Source of the DNA: Prauserella flavalba
Lineage (GTDB): Bacteria > Actinomycetota > Actinomycetes > Mycobacteriales > Pseudonocardiaceae
Reading direction: 5' to 3'
Length of the DNA: 64,000 bases
Assembly (NCBI RefSeq): GCF_003202235.1
Contig: NZ_MASU01000001.1
Location: 248,001-312,000 of the forward strand
The notes beneath the pieces were generated by a model. That model had not been told where the DNA came from. It searched no databases and worked only from the letters and a program-made list of their open reading frames with translations. The translations under genes and the position numbers were made by a program. Shown piece by piece: positions 1-7,197 of this stretch. Every line of letters begins with the position of its first letter. The stretch's first letter is position 1.

Positions 1-199
1 CGGTTTCGAGGTTGTCCATCACCTGCCGCGCCTGGCCGGCGAAGTCACCGGGGGCGACGGTGTTGCCCTCGGCATCCAGCGGGCACGCGCCCGCGGCGAA
101 GATCAACCGGTCGGCTCGCAGGGACACCGCCGAGGCGTAGGCGTACTCGGCAACGGACGACAACCGGGAGCTACGGACAAGTCGGACAGCATCGGTCAC
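1..199 (-). CDS. RidA/YjgF family protein (partial, C-terminus outside window)
   Basis: This is the N-terminal 66 residues of a reading frame that runs off the left edge. The protein starts at a GTG (197-199) as VTDAVRLVRSS and continues with LIFAAGACPLDAEGN and FAGQARQVMDNLE. That matches the beginning of RidA/YER057c/UK114 proteins, where FAAGACPLD corresponds to the usual FVSGQ.P.D strand and QARQVMDNLE to the conserved helix. Family members deaminate reactive enamine/imine intermediates produced by PLP enzymes, acting as trimers in the cytosol. The catalytic arginine lies beyond the window, so activity cannot be judged. It is divergent from the phosphatase-like gene that follows. Confidence 0.72.
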   Translation of the reverse strand, partial: MTDAVRLVRSSRLSSVAEYAYASAVSLRADRLIFAAGACPLDAEGNTVAPGDFAGQARQVMDNLET

Positions 200-282
200 G
201 GTTCACACGCTATCCGCGGCCGCAACCGAATTCCGCGATCGGATCGTTGCCTCCGGCTTCCGGCATTTCTCATAATCGGGAC

Positions 283-771
283 ATGGCCAGCGCGGCACTG
301 ACCGGCGCGACCCGGCTGCCGGACGGCGTCTGGGTCCGGGGGCGTGGCCTGGGCAAACCCTGGCCGGAAGGGCCGCCTCCCGAGTTCGGGCTCTACCTCG
401 GCGCGACCATCCTCCGCCGCCGCCACGGTGCCGCGCTCGTCTGGGAGCACGAATGGGTGTGGTGGGTGGACGGCTGGCTGCCCTCGGACTGGCCGGGCGC
501 GGCAGCCAGCATCGTCGCCCTGCACGAGCGTGCGAGGTCCGGCGCCGCCGTGGAGGTCGCCTGCCACGGCGGCGTCGGCCGCACCGGCACCGCCATCGCG
601 TGCATGGCGACGCTCGGCGGGCTCACCCCGCGCGAGGCGTTCGCGTGGACCCGCAGGAACTACCACCGCTGGGCCGTCGAGGCGCCGTGGCAACGCGCCT
701 GGATCACCTGGTTCGCCCGCAACGCGGAACTCAGCCGTCCAGGACCTTCCGCAGCCGGGCCGGAGCTTTGA
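283..771 (+). CDS. Protein-tyrosine phosphatase-like protein
   Basis: A 162-residue protein carrying the Cys-x5-Arg phosphatase loop: CHGGVGRTGT, with the nucleophile Cys94 and the phosphate-binding Arg100. An Asp-rich, Trp-rich stretch (EHEWVWWVDGWLPSDW) lies before the loop where the general acid loop is usually found. I chose ATG 283; a TTG 36 bases upstream is in frame but adds a sequence unlike the family. The substrate (phosphoprotein or small phosphorylated molecule) cannot be inferred. The last 41 bases overlap the 3' end of the convergent MmcQ-like gene. Confidence 0.75.
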   Translation: MASAALTGATRLPDGVWVRGRGLGKPWPEGPPPEFGLYLGATILRRRHGAALVWEHEWVWWVDGWLPSDWPGAAASIVALHERARSGAAVEVACHGGVGRTGTAIACMATLGGLTPREAFAWTRRNYHRWAVEAPWQRAWITWFARNAELSRPGPSAAGPEL

Positions 772-1069
772 GCCGCCAGGACTCCTCGATCAGCTCGGTC
801 AGCTGACCGGCGTCGACGAGTTCGAGGTTCACCAGGATCGCCCCGTACCCGTCGTAGTGCGGGGTCGTGTAGAACGCCGCGTCGCCGGACTCCAGCAGCG
901 CGGCCTTCTCGTCGAGCCCGCACATCAACACCAGCCCGCCCTCGGCCTCGGTCCGCAGGCGGGCGAAGCCCTTGCCCGCGACCTTCAGCGACGGCGTGCG
1001 ATACCACGTCGATTCCTCGACCTCCGGCAGCTTCGTGCCGATGGCCACCACGTCTTCCCACGTCGGCAT
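731..1069 (-). CDS. MmcQ/YjbR family protein
   Basis: A 112-residue protein beginning MPTWEDVVAIGTKLPEVEES and containing ERxxWY-like (ESTWYRTPSLKVAGKGFARL) and the terminal helices typical of the MmcQ/YjbR (CyaY-like fold, DUF419) family. Structures in the family resemble a double-wing DNA-binding motif, but no physiological role is established. The chosen ATG at 1067-1069 gives the usual family length; an in-frame extension upstream is proline/arginine rich and unlike the family. It is convergent with the phosphatase-like gene and overlaps it by 41 bases. Confidence 0.8.
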   Translation of the reverse strand: MPTWEDVVAIGTKLPEVEESTWYRTPSLKVAGKGFARLRTEAEGGLVLMCGLDEKAALLESGDAAFYTTPHYDGYGAILVNLELVDAGQLTELIEESWRLKAPARLRKVLDG

Positions 1070-1190
1070 GGACCGATTCTCCCGCCATCGCATCCGGCCG
1101 GAAGGCCATCGGCCGGATGGCCGATGCGGCAGTGGATCGACGGCCCTTCGACCGAGGTCAGGGCAGGTCAGCGGGCCATAGCTTGAGATC

Positions 1191-1919
1191 ATGACTTGGG
1201 CACAGCAAACGGCACTCGGATACGGGCTGCTCGGCTTTCTCGTGGTGTGGGGCACGCTGCTCGTTCCCCAGGTGCTGACGCAGTACGCGCGCTTCGGCCG
1301 CGTGCTGCCCAAGCGCATCGCCGTGACGGCGGGGGTCACGCTCTACGCGTGCCTCGCATTCGCGGTGGTGCTGCTGCCGCTGCCGGGGCCGGGTACCCCG
1401 CCGCTCGCGCAGCCCGTGCAGCTCGTGCCCTTCCAGTGGGTCACCGACATCGGCGCCGAGCTGGCGAAGCATCATGAACCCGCCTCGGCCGCCCTGTTCA
1501 CGCAGACCTTCCAGCAGCTGGCGATGAACGTGCTGCTGTTCGTGCCGCTCGGGATCTTCGCCAGGGTGCTGTGGCGCCAGGGCGCCGCCCGCGCGGTGCT
1601 GCTCGGTTTCGGCGCGTCGCTGCTGATCGAGATCACGCAGGTGACGGCCAACTTCGGTACCGCACCCCAGGTGTACCGGATCTTCGACGTCGACGACCTC
1701 ATGAGCAACACGGCCGGCGCTCTGCTCGGCTGGATCGCCGCCGCGTTGTTCGTGGCGCTGCGCAGGCCGGTGCGCGCGGTCAGCTCGGCGGGCGCTGCCC
1801 CAGCCGAGCCTGCAACCGTGCCGGTGCCAGTGGGTCGACCTCACCGAGCCGGGCCAGTCTCGCCTGCCTACGCTGCGCGTGCCGTCGCGCGGCCCGGCGG
1901 TCTTCGAGCGCGACCGTGA
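1191..1919 (+). CDS. VanZ-family membrane protein
   Basis: A 242-residue integral membrane protein with about five hydrophobic segments. The VanZ signature is visible as FVPLGIFARVLW, LLIEITQV (Glu-Gln in a membrane helix) and RIFDVDDLMSNTAGALLG near residues 105-190. VanZ proteins are linked to low-level teicoplanin resistance, but most homologues have no assigned role. After about residue 195 the sequence becomes a low-complexity Ala/Pro/Arg tail that coincides with the oppositely oriented small membrane gene at 1780-1974, so this tail may be a by-product of the overlap. Start is ATG 1191 with no clear ribosome site; a TAGCTT hexamer six bases upstream suggests leaderless transcription. Confidence 0.8.
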   Translation: MTWAQQTALGYGLLGFLVVWGTLLVPQVLTQYARFGRVLPKRIAVTAGVTLYACLAFAVVLLPLPGPGTPPLAQPVQLVPFQWVTDIGAELAKHHEPASAALFTQTFQQLAMNVLLFVPLGIFARVLWRQGAARAVLLGFGASLLIEITQVTANFGTAPQVYRIFDVDDLMSNTAGALLGWIAAALFVALRRPVRAVSSAGAAPAEPATVPVPVGRPHRAGPVSPAYAARAVARPGGLRARP

Positions 1920-1974
1920 ACGCCGCGGCCGTGAGGAACAGCACCGCGAGGCCGATGACCCATGCCAGTTGCAC
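1780..1974 (-). CDS. Small single-pass membrane protein, convergent overlap with VanZ gene
   Basis: A 64-residue protein starting at GTG 1972-1974, preceded on the minus strand by AAGGGG at about six bases spacing. Residues 2-22 (QLAWVIGLAVLFLTAAAFTV) form one strong membrane segment. It is followed by a charged helix (LEDRRAARRHAQRRQARLARLGEVD) that would lie on the cytosolic face. No known family is recognised. It overlaps the last 140 bases of the VanZ-family gene on the other strand. The good ribosome site and clean topology argue for a real gene; lack of recognised homology and the overlap argue for caution. Confidence 0.5.
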   Translation of the reverse strand: MQLAWVIGLAVLFLTAAAFTVALEDRRAARRHAQRRQARLARLGEVDPLAPARLQARLGQRPPS

Positions 1975-2052
1975 GCCATCCCCCTTGATGCGTCGCGTGT
2001 GGCGGATCACACAGAGTACGCAATCAAGTGTGGTTCGCGCCACCCTCGCTGG

Positions 2053-2406
2053 TCAGCGACGCGGCAGGACGCAGAACTCGTTGCCCTCGGGGTCGGCGAG
2101 CACCACCCACGGATGGCGCTCCTCGTCCGAGAGCACGGTGGCTCCGAGGCCGATGAGCCGCTCGACCTCGACGTACTGATCACCCTCGGCGGGCGCCAGG
2201 TCGAGGTGCAGCCTGTTCTTACCCGCCTTCGCCTCGGGTACCGGCTGGAAGACCAACGGCGGATCGCCGTCGAGCTCCACGTACTCCACTCCGTCCGCGT
2301 CGCGCCAACGGCGCGGCTCCGGATAGGCGAGCGCCTCGCGCCAGAAGGCGGCGAGGCGTTCGGCGTCGGCACAGTCGACAGCGATGGCGATCACGCGCGC
2401 AGGCAT
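2053..2406 (-). CDS. VOC superfamily (glyoxalase-like) protein
   Basis: A 117-residue single-domain protein of the vicinal oxygen chelate superfamily. Features include ADAERLAAFWREALAYPEP near the N-terminus, NRLHLDLAPAEGDQYVEVERLIGLGA in the middle, and HPWVVLADPEGNEFCVLPRR at the C-terminus. The last is the typical D.P.GN.F.L ending with a metal-ligand region. Members include glyoxalases, dioxygenases and antibiotic-binding proteins; the Glyoxalase_6-type sequence here does not define a substrate. Start ATG 2404-2406 gives the family length. It is divergent from the mug gene, with only 43 bases between starts. Confidence 0.82.
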   Translation of the reverse strand: MPARVIAIAVDCADAERLAAFWREALAYPEPRRWRDADGVEYVELDGDPPLVFQPVPEAKAGKNRLHLDLAPAEGDQYVEVERLIGLGATVLSDEERHPWVVLADPEGNEFCVLPRR

Positions 2407-2449
2407 GGCGACCGAGTACCACGACGCGTAAGCGGTCACACTGCTTTTC

Positions 2450-2995
2450 ATGCCGGAAAGGCCGACCAGGGAGCAGCTCGCCGCCGCGCACGGCCGCACG
2501 ATCGACGACGTCATCGCGCCGGGCCTGCGGGTGTTGTTCTGCGGGATCAACCCGGGTCTGTACTCGGGGGCGACCGGCCACCACTTCGCCAGGCCGGGCA
2601 ACCGGTTCTGGCCCGCCCTGCACCGCAGCGGCTTCACGCCCCGCCTGCTGGCGCCGAGCGAGCAGGCGGAGCTGCTGGACTTCGGCCTCGGCATCACCAA
2701 CCTCGTCGCGCGCACCACGGCACGGGCCGACGAACTCACCGCGGAAGAACTGCGCGCGGGTGGCGTGGCTCTCACCAAGAAGGTGGCCCGCTACCGGCCC
2801 GGGTGGCTCGCGGTCGTCGGCATCACGGCCTACCGGGCCGCGTTCGGCAGGCCCAAGGCCGTCGTCGGCCCCCAGGAAGACCAGGTCAGCGGTGTGCCGG
2901 TGTGGTTGCTGCCCAACCCGAGCGGGCTCAACGCGCATTGGACGCCCGCCACGCTCGCCGAGGAGTTCGCGCGACTGCGCGCCGCCACGCGGTGA
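2450..2995 (+). CDS. mug: G:T/U mismatch-specific DNA glycosylase
   Basis: A 181-residue protein of the uracil-DNA glycosylase superfamily, Mug/TDG branch. The first active-site motif is GINPG (residues 32-36), with Asn34 as the residue expected to position the catalytic water, and the second is NPSGLNAH (156-163), the minor-groove intercalation loop. The enzyme removes uracil or thymine mispaired with guanine after cytosine deamination, a relevant load for a high-GC genome. A GCCGGG/CCCGGC hairpin lies about 45 bases past the stop. It stands alone, divergent from the VOC gene. Confidence 0.93.
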   Translation: MPERPTREQLAAAHGRTIDDVIAPGLRVLFCGINPGLYSGATGHHFARPGNRFWPALHRSGFTPRLLAPSEQAELLDFGLGITNLVARTTARADELTAEELRAGGVALTKKVARYRPGWLAVVGITAYRAAFGRPKAVVGPQEDQVSGVPVWLLPNPSGLNAHWTPATLAEEFARLRAATR

Positions 2996-3041
2996 CCCAG
3001 GGTCGCGTGAACCAGGCGACACATCAGCGCAGCTCAGCAAC

Positions 3042-3056
3042 GCCGGGCCACCCGGC
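3042..3056 (+). terminator. Candidate terminator after mug
   Basis: GCCGGG and CCCGGC can form a 6-bp stem around a CCA loop, 46 bases past the mug stop. There is no U tract, as is common in high-GC actinomycetes, so this is a weak call. Confidence 0.3.
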
Positions 3057-3223
3057 CGGGGGAAACTGCGTCATGGATTAATTGAATGGTCGTCCAAAGC
3101 GTCACGAGGTCGTTATCAACGCGTCCCAGCACCGGAGGACACGGGGCGACCTCAAGGGGGGCCGTGTGTCCACGGCGAGCGAGCGCGTTCTAGAAGCAGG
3201 GCGCGTGGGGAGACGGAGTACGA

Positions 3224-4012
3224 ATGACGCACAGCATGGACAGGAGCAGGCCAGGGCAGGCGCTCGGAGCCGCGGGAACACGCGCGCTGACCGTCGCGGC
3301 GCTGGATCCGGTGCCGATCTTCCGGGAGGGGCTCAACACGCTGATCGGCCGCACGCCGGGCCTGCGCTGGGTCGGCTACGCCACCAACCACCACGCCTCG
3401 TTGCAGCTGTGCGAGCAGCTCCGGCCCAACATCGTGATCGTCGACTCGGGGTTCGACCCGCACTGTCACCTGGTCCGACTGCTGAGCGATGGTGATCCCA
3501 CGCTCGTCATCGTCGTCATGGTGCGCGAGGCCCAGCGCACGGCGCAGTTCCTCTCCACGGCGGTCGCGGCGGGGGCACACGGCCTGCTGCCTCGGGCGGC
3601 CGAGCCACGGCGGCTGGCCGAGGCGATCCGCAGGGCGCACGTCGACCGGCGCTACATCGATCCCTCGCTGGCGGCGCTGACGGCGCGGCCCAAGCGGCAG
3701 CCGTCCACCGCGAACGGGCAGGTCATGAGCACGGCGCACCGCCCGCAGATGCCCCTGTCGCGCCGCGAGTACCAGGTGCTGCAGCTCGTGGCGGAGGGGC
3801 TGGAGAACTCCGCCATCGCGAAGGTGCTGTTCCTGTCGGTGGAGACCGTGCGCACGCACGTCAAGAGCATCCTGCGCAAGCTGTCGGCCAAGGACCGCAC
3901 GCACGCCGTGACCACGGCTTTCCGCAACGGGATCCTGATCGCCAAGACCGACGACGCGCTCGGCACGCCGCGCGAGGGGTTCTCGCCGCCCATTCAGAAC
4001 GGCCCCACATAG
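3224..4012 (+). CDS. Orphan LuxR/NarL-type response regulator with atypical receiver
   Basis: A 262-residue regulator with an N-terminal receiver-like domain (about residues 22-140) and a C-terminal LuxR-type helix-turn-helix (about 178-235: [20 protein letters not shown] then [15 protein letters not shown]). Asp74 in IVIVDSGF fits the phosphoacceptor. However, the usual acidic pair at the domain start is LDP, and the conserved Lys near the domain end is replaced in GLLPRAAEP (Arg124). It may therefore be insensitive to normal phosphorylation. No histidine kinase is adjacent. The ATG is preceded by GGAG at about six bases. Target genes are unknown; the next gene, fadE5, has its own operator-like sites. 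Confidence 0.85.
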   Translation: MTHSMDRSRPGQALGAAGTRALTVAALDPVPIFREGLNTLIGRTPGLRWVGYATNHHASLQLCEQLRPNIVIVDSGFDPHCHLVRLLSDGDPTLVIVVMVREAQRTAQFLSTAVAAGAHGLLPRAAEPRRLAEAIRRAHVDRRYIDPSLAALTARPKRQPSTANGQVMSTAHRPQMPLSRREYQVLQLVAEGLENSAIAKVLFLSVETVRTHVKSILRKLSAKDRTHAVTTAFRNGILIAKTDDALGTPREGFSPPIQNGPT

Positions 4013-4054
4013 GCGATCTCTTCGTCACAAAAGGGCGAGCTGCCTTGCCGTCGG

Positions 4055-4068
4055 TTACCCGCAGGTAA
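4055..4068. promoter_or_regulatory. Operator-like palindrome upstream of fadE5 (site 1)
   Basis: TTACC and GGTAA face each other around CGCA, about 90 bases before the fadE5 start. The half-site resembles the outer part of the fabG4/fadA2 palindrome (arms ending GGTTA) and the GTAGGTAA half in the tetR/SCP2 intergenic region. Confidence 0.45.
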
Positions 4069-4079
4069 TATTCTTGATG

Positions 4080-4097
4080 TTACCGGCGAGTAGGGCA
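4080..4097. promoter_or_regulatory. Operator-like site upstream of fadE5 (site 2)
   Basis: TTACCGGCGAGTAGGGCA matches the fabG4/fadA2 operator core (CTACTCACGAGTAGGTTA) at 12 of 18 positions, including the complete GAGTAGG half-site. It lies 60 bases before the fadE5 start, suggesting control by the same TetR-family repressor. Confidence 0.45.
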
Positions 4098-4157
4098 GTG
4101 ATGTCCGATCGAGGAGTGCCCAGCCGGAAACCCGAACGACCCGTACGGAGCGACGAC

Positions 4158-6011
4158 ATGGGCCACTACAAGAGCAACGTCCGAGACCTGGAGTTCAACC
4201 TCTTCGAGGTGCTCGGCGTACAGGAACGCCTCGGCAAGGGCGTGCTGGCGGAGTCCGACGAGGAGACCGCCCGCGGCGTGCTGTCCGAGCTGAACAACCT
4301 CGCCGTCGGACCGCTCGCCGAGTCCTTCGCCGACGCCGACCGCAACCCGCCGGTCTACGACCCCAAGACCTTCTCCGCGACCCTGCCGGAGTCCTTCAAG
4401 AAGAGCTACCAGGCGCTGTGGGACGGCGAGTGGTGGCGCATCGGCCTCACCAACGACCTCGGCGGCTTCGGCCTGCCCCCGACCGTGCAGTGGGCGGCCT
4501 CCGAGCTGATCCTCGGCGCCAACCCGGCGCTGTTCATGTACATGGCGGGCCCGAACTTCGCCATGATCGTCGACAAGAACGGCACCGAGGAGCAGAAGCG
4601 CTGGGCTCGCATCATGATCGAGCGCGCGTGGGGCGCCACGATGGTGCTGACCGAGCCCGACGCGGGCTCCGACGTCGGCGCGGGCCGCACCAAGGCCGTC
4701 AAGCAGGAGGACGGCTCCTGGCACCTCGAAGGCGTCAAGCGGTTCATCACCTCGGCCGACCAGGACATGACCGAGAACATCATGCACCTGGTGCTCGCCC
4801 GCCCCGAGGGCCCCGGCATCGAGACCAAGCCCGGCACCAAGGGCCTCTCGCTGTTCCTCGTGCCGAAGTTCCACTTCGACTCCGAGACCGGCGAGCTCGG
4901 TGAGCGCAACGGCGCCTTCGTGACGAACGTCGAGCACAAGATGGGCCTCAAGGTCTCCACGACCTGCGAGCTGACCTTCGGCCAGCACGGCACCCCCGCC
5001 AAGGGCTGGCTGCTCGGCGAGGTGCACGACGGCATCGCGCAGATGTTCCAGGTCATCGAGTACGCCCGCATGATGGTGGGCACCAAGGCCATCGCAACAC
5101 TGTCCACCGGTTACCTCAACGCGCTCGAGTACGCGAAGGAGCGCGTGCAGGGCGCCGACCTGACGCAGATGCTCGACAAGACCGCTCCGCGCGTCACCAT
5201 CACGCACCACCCCGACGTGCGCCGGTCGCTCATGCTGCAGAAGGCCTACGCAGAGGGCCTGCGCGCCGTGTACCTCTACACCGCGTCGTTCCAGGACCAG
5301 ATCTGGGTAGGAGAGGGCGGCGGTGTCGATACTGACACGCTGAACCTGGCCGAGCGCGTCAACGACCTGCTGCTGCCGATCGTCAAGGGCGTCGGCTCCG
5401 AGCGGGCGACCGAGCAGCTCGTCCAGTCGCTGCAGACGCTGGGCGGCTCCGGCTTCCTGCAGGACTACCCGATCGAGCAGTACATCCGCGACGCGAAGAT
5501 CGACTCGCTGTACGAGGGCACCACGGCCATCCAGTCGATGGACTTCTTCTTCCGCAAGATCGTCCGCGACAAGGGCAAGGCGCTCACGCACCTCGCGGGC
5601 GAGATCACGAAGTTCATCGAATCGGAAGCGGGCAACGGCAGGCTCAAGAACGAGCGTGCGCTGCTCAAGCAGGCGCTGGACGACGTGCAGGGCATGCTCG
5701 GCTCGATGATCGGGTACCTGACGGCCTCGCAGGAGGACGTGCGCAACACCTACAAGGTCGGCCAGCACACCGTGCGGCTGCTGCTCTCGGCCGGTGACCT
5801 GCTCGTCGGCTGGCAGCTGCTCAAGCAGGCCGAGATCGCGCTGGCCAAGCTGGACGGCGGTGCGTCGGCCAAGGACACCGCGTTCTACCAGGGCAAGGTG
5901 GCGGTGGCGTCGTTCTTCGCCAAGAGCGTGCTGCCGGAGCTGACCGCCCGCCGCGCCGTGGTCGAGGCCGCCGACAACGACCTGATGGACGTCCCCGAAG
6001 CCGCGTTCTGA
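4158..6011 (+). CDS. fadE5: Acyl-CoA dehydrogenase, FadE5-like
   Basis: A 617-residue flavoprotein dehydrogenase of the long (about 600-residue) acyl-CoA dehydrogenase class. It begins [20 protein letters not shown], matching mycobacterial FadE5. FAD/substrate-binding blocks are visible at [16 protein letters not shown] and [11 protein letters not shown]. The catalytic base is Glu453 in [13 protein letters not shown]. The enzyme introduces the alpha-beta double bond in acyl-CoAs at the first step of beta-oxidation. An upstream in-frame ATG at 4074 would add 28 unrelated residues; ATG 4158 has GGAG at about seven bases and matches the family. In Mycobacterium tuberculosis fadE5 adjoins fadA2, fabG4 and htdX; here those genes lie about 34 kb away. 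Confidence 0.93.
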   Translation: MGHYKSNVRDLEFNLFEVLGVQERLGKGVLAESDEETARGVLSELNNLAVGPLAESFADADRNPPVYDPKTFSATLPESFKKSYQALWDGEWWRIGLTNDLGGFGLPPTVQWAASELILGANPALFMYMAGPNFAMIVDKNGTEEQKRWARIMIERAWGATMVLTEPDAGSDVGAGRTKAVKQEDGSWHLEGVKRFITSADQDMTENIMHLVLARPEGPGIETKPGTKGLSLFLVPKFHFDSETGELGERNGAFVTNVEHKMGLKVSTTCELTFGQHGTPAKGWLLGEVHDGIAQMFQVIEYARMMVGTKAIATLSTGYLNALEYAKERVQGADLTQMLDKTAPRVTITHHPDVRRSLMLQKAYAEGLRAVYLYTASFQDQIWVGEGGGVDTDTLNLAERVNDLLLPIVKGVGSERATEQLVQSLQTLGGSGFLQDYPIEQYIRDAKIDSLYEGTTAIQSMDFFFRKIVRDKGKALTHLAGEITKFIESEAGNGRLKNERALLKQALDDVQGMLGSMIGYLTASQEDVRNTYKVGQHTVRLLLSAGDLLVGWQLLKQAEIALAKLDGGASAKDTAFYQGKVAVASFFAKSVLPELTARRAVVEAADNDLMDVPEAAF

Positions 6012-6019
6012 CCAACGCT

Positions 6020-6100
6020 CCCCAAGGCCACCTTTGTTGCGCTCAACGCAGCAAAGGTGGCCCTGGGTGCGTTCAACGCAGCAAAGGTGGCCTTGGGTGC
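6020..6100. repeat. Palindromic 3'-end repeat, copy A (with duplicated right arm)
   Basis: The left arm CCCCAAGGCCACCTTTGTTG pairs with a right arm of the form CAGCAAAGGTGGCCTTGGG. The right arm is present twice in tandem (from about 6045 and 6075), the first copy with one T-to-C change. The repeat begins nine bases after the fadE5 stop and could form a very stable hairpin, so it probably terminates fadE5 transcription. Related copies are at 11680, 16783, 29750 and 61241. Confidence 0.85.
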
Positions 6101-6177
6101 GTTTACCGGCGGTTACCAGGGGATCAACTGGGTACTCCTGTGCGGTCATTCGATGACACGGAACAGGAGTGGAGACC

Positions 6178-6459
6178 ATGGCTGTCTCGGGAATCATCTC
6201 CGCGATACTGGTCGGCCTGCTACTCGGAGTGCTCGGCCGACTGGTCGCTCCCGGTAAGCAGGGCATCCCGATCTGGCTGACGATCCTCGTCGGTATCGCC
6301 GCGGCGTTCGCCGGCACCGCGATCGCACGCGGGATCGGTTACGCCGACACCGAAGGATGGGACTGGCTGGAGTTCATCACCCAGCTCGTCGTCGCCGCGA
6401 TCGGTGTCTCGCTGGCCGCGAGCCTGTACGGCAAGAACAGGAAACGCCTGCGTACCTAG
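6178..6459 (+). CDS. GlsB/YeaQ/YmgE family stress-associated membrane protein
   Basis: A 93-residue protein with three hydrophobic segments: IISAILVGLLLGVLGRLVAP, WLTILVGIAAAFAGTAIA and FITQLVVAAIGVSLAASLYG. A Gly-rich GLLLGVLGRLV.PGKQ motif is typical of the transglycosylase-associated (GlsB/YeaQ) family. Such proteins are induced by envelope and general stress in several bacteria, but their biochemical role is unsettled. ATG 6178 has AGGAG eight bases upstream; a GTG nine bases earlier is possible. The LRR gene starts 16 bases past the stop, so the two are probably co-transcribed. Confidence 0.85.
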   Translation: MAVSGIISAILVGLLLGVLGRLVAPGKQGIPIWLTILVGIAAAFAGTAIARGIGYADTEGWDWLEFITQLVVAAIGVSLAASLYGKNRKRLRT

Positions 6460-6474
6460 CTAGAGTGGTCCATC

Positions 6475-7197
6475 GTGGAGACGCACGCGCTGGACCTCGC
6501 GGGCCAGGGATTCAGCCGGCTTCCCGACTCGGCCAGGGGGCTCACCGGGCTCAGGGAGCTGAACGTCTACCGCAACCGCCTCACAACGGTTCCGGACTGG
6601 CTGTGGGACCTGCGCGAGCTGCGCGTGCTGATCCTCGCTGACAACGAACTGACCCAGCTGTCCCCACGGATCAGCCGGTTGTCGCGGGTACACACACTCG
6701 ACCTCGGCCACAACGCCCTCACGTCGTTGCCCGACGAGATCGGCGAGCTGCCGAACCTCACCGAGTACCTGTACCTCAGCGACAACCGGCTGACATCTCT
6801 TCCGGAGTCCCTCTTCCGGCTCGACCGGCTCCGTTACCTCGGCGCCACGGACAACGCCCTCACCGAGCTGCCCGAGGCGGTGAGCGGCCTGACCGCGCTG
6901 CGGGAGCTGCGGCTCTACCACAACCGGCTCACCGCGCTGCCGGAGTCGATCGGCGAGCTCACCGCACTGCGCGAGCTGCACCTGCGCGGCAACCACATCG
7001 CCAGGCTGCCCGACACCATCGGCAAGCTCACCGACCTGCGGATGCTCGACCTGCGCGACAACGGCCTGCGCGAACTGCCCGCCTCGCTGCTCGGCCTGCC
7101 GAGGCTCGCCAAGCTGGACCTGCGCTGGAACCGCGACCTGCGGGAACCCGGCTGGCTGCCGGAGCTGGAGGCGAACGACTGCGTCGTGCTGCGCTAA
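6475..7197 (+). CDS. Leucine-rich repeat protein
   Basis: A 240-residue protein made almost entirely of about nine leucine-rich repeats of 22-24 residues, with the consensus LxxLxxLxLxxNxLxxLPxxI. Examples are LRVLILADNELTQL, LRELRLYHNRLTALPESIGE and LRMLDLRDNGLRELPASL. It has no signal peptide or membrane segment, so it is probably a cytosolic protein-binding scaffold. It starts at GTG 6475. The final repeat is capped by LRWNRDLREPGWLPELEAN. The TAA stop shares two bases with the stop codon of the convergent VanW gene. The binding partner is unknown. Confidence 0.85.
   Translation: METHALDLAGQGFSRLPDSARGLTGLRELNVYRNRLTTVPDWLWDLRELRVLILADNELTQLSPRISRLSRVHTLDLGHNALTSLPDEIGELPNLTEYLYLSDNRLTSLPESLFRLDRLRYLGATDNALTELPEAVSGLTALRELRLYHNRLTALPESIGELTALRELHLRGNHIARLPDTIGKLTDLRMLDLRDNGLRELPASLLGLPRLAKLDLRWNRDLREPGWLPELEANDCVVLR

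Noticed and set aside
6020-6100. CRISPR array
   Set aside because: The repeated unit is a hairpin arm with no variable spacers of uniform size, and no cas genes are present.
4080-6317. A 745-codon open frame on the minus strand over fadE5
   Set aside because: It mirrors fadE5 in GC-rich DNA, its translation is low complexity with His/Arg/Val bias, and fadE5 on the other strand is unambiguous.
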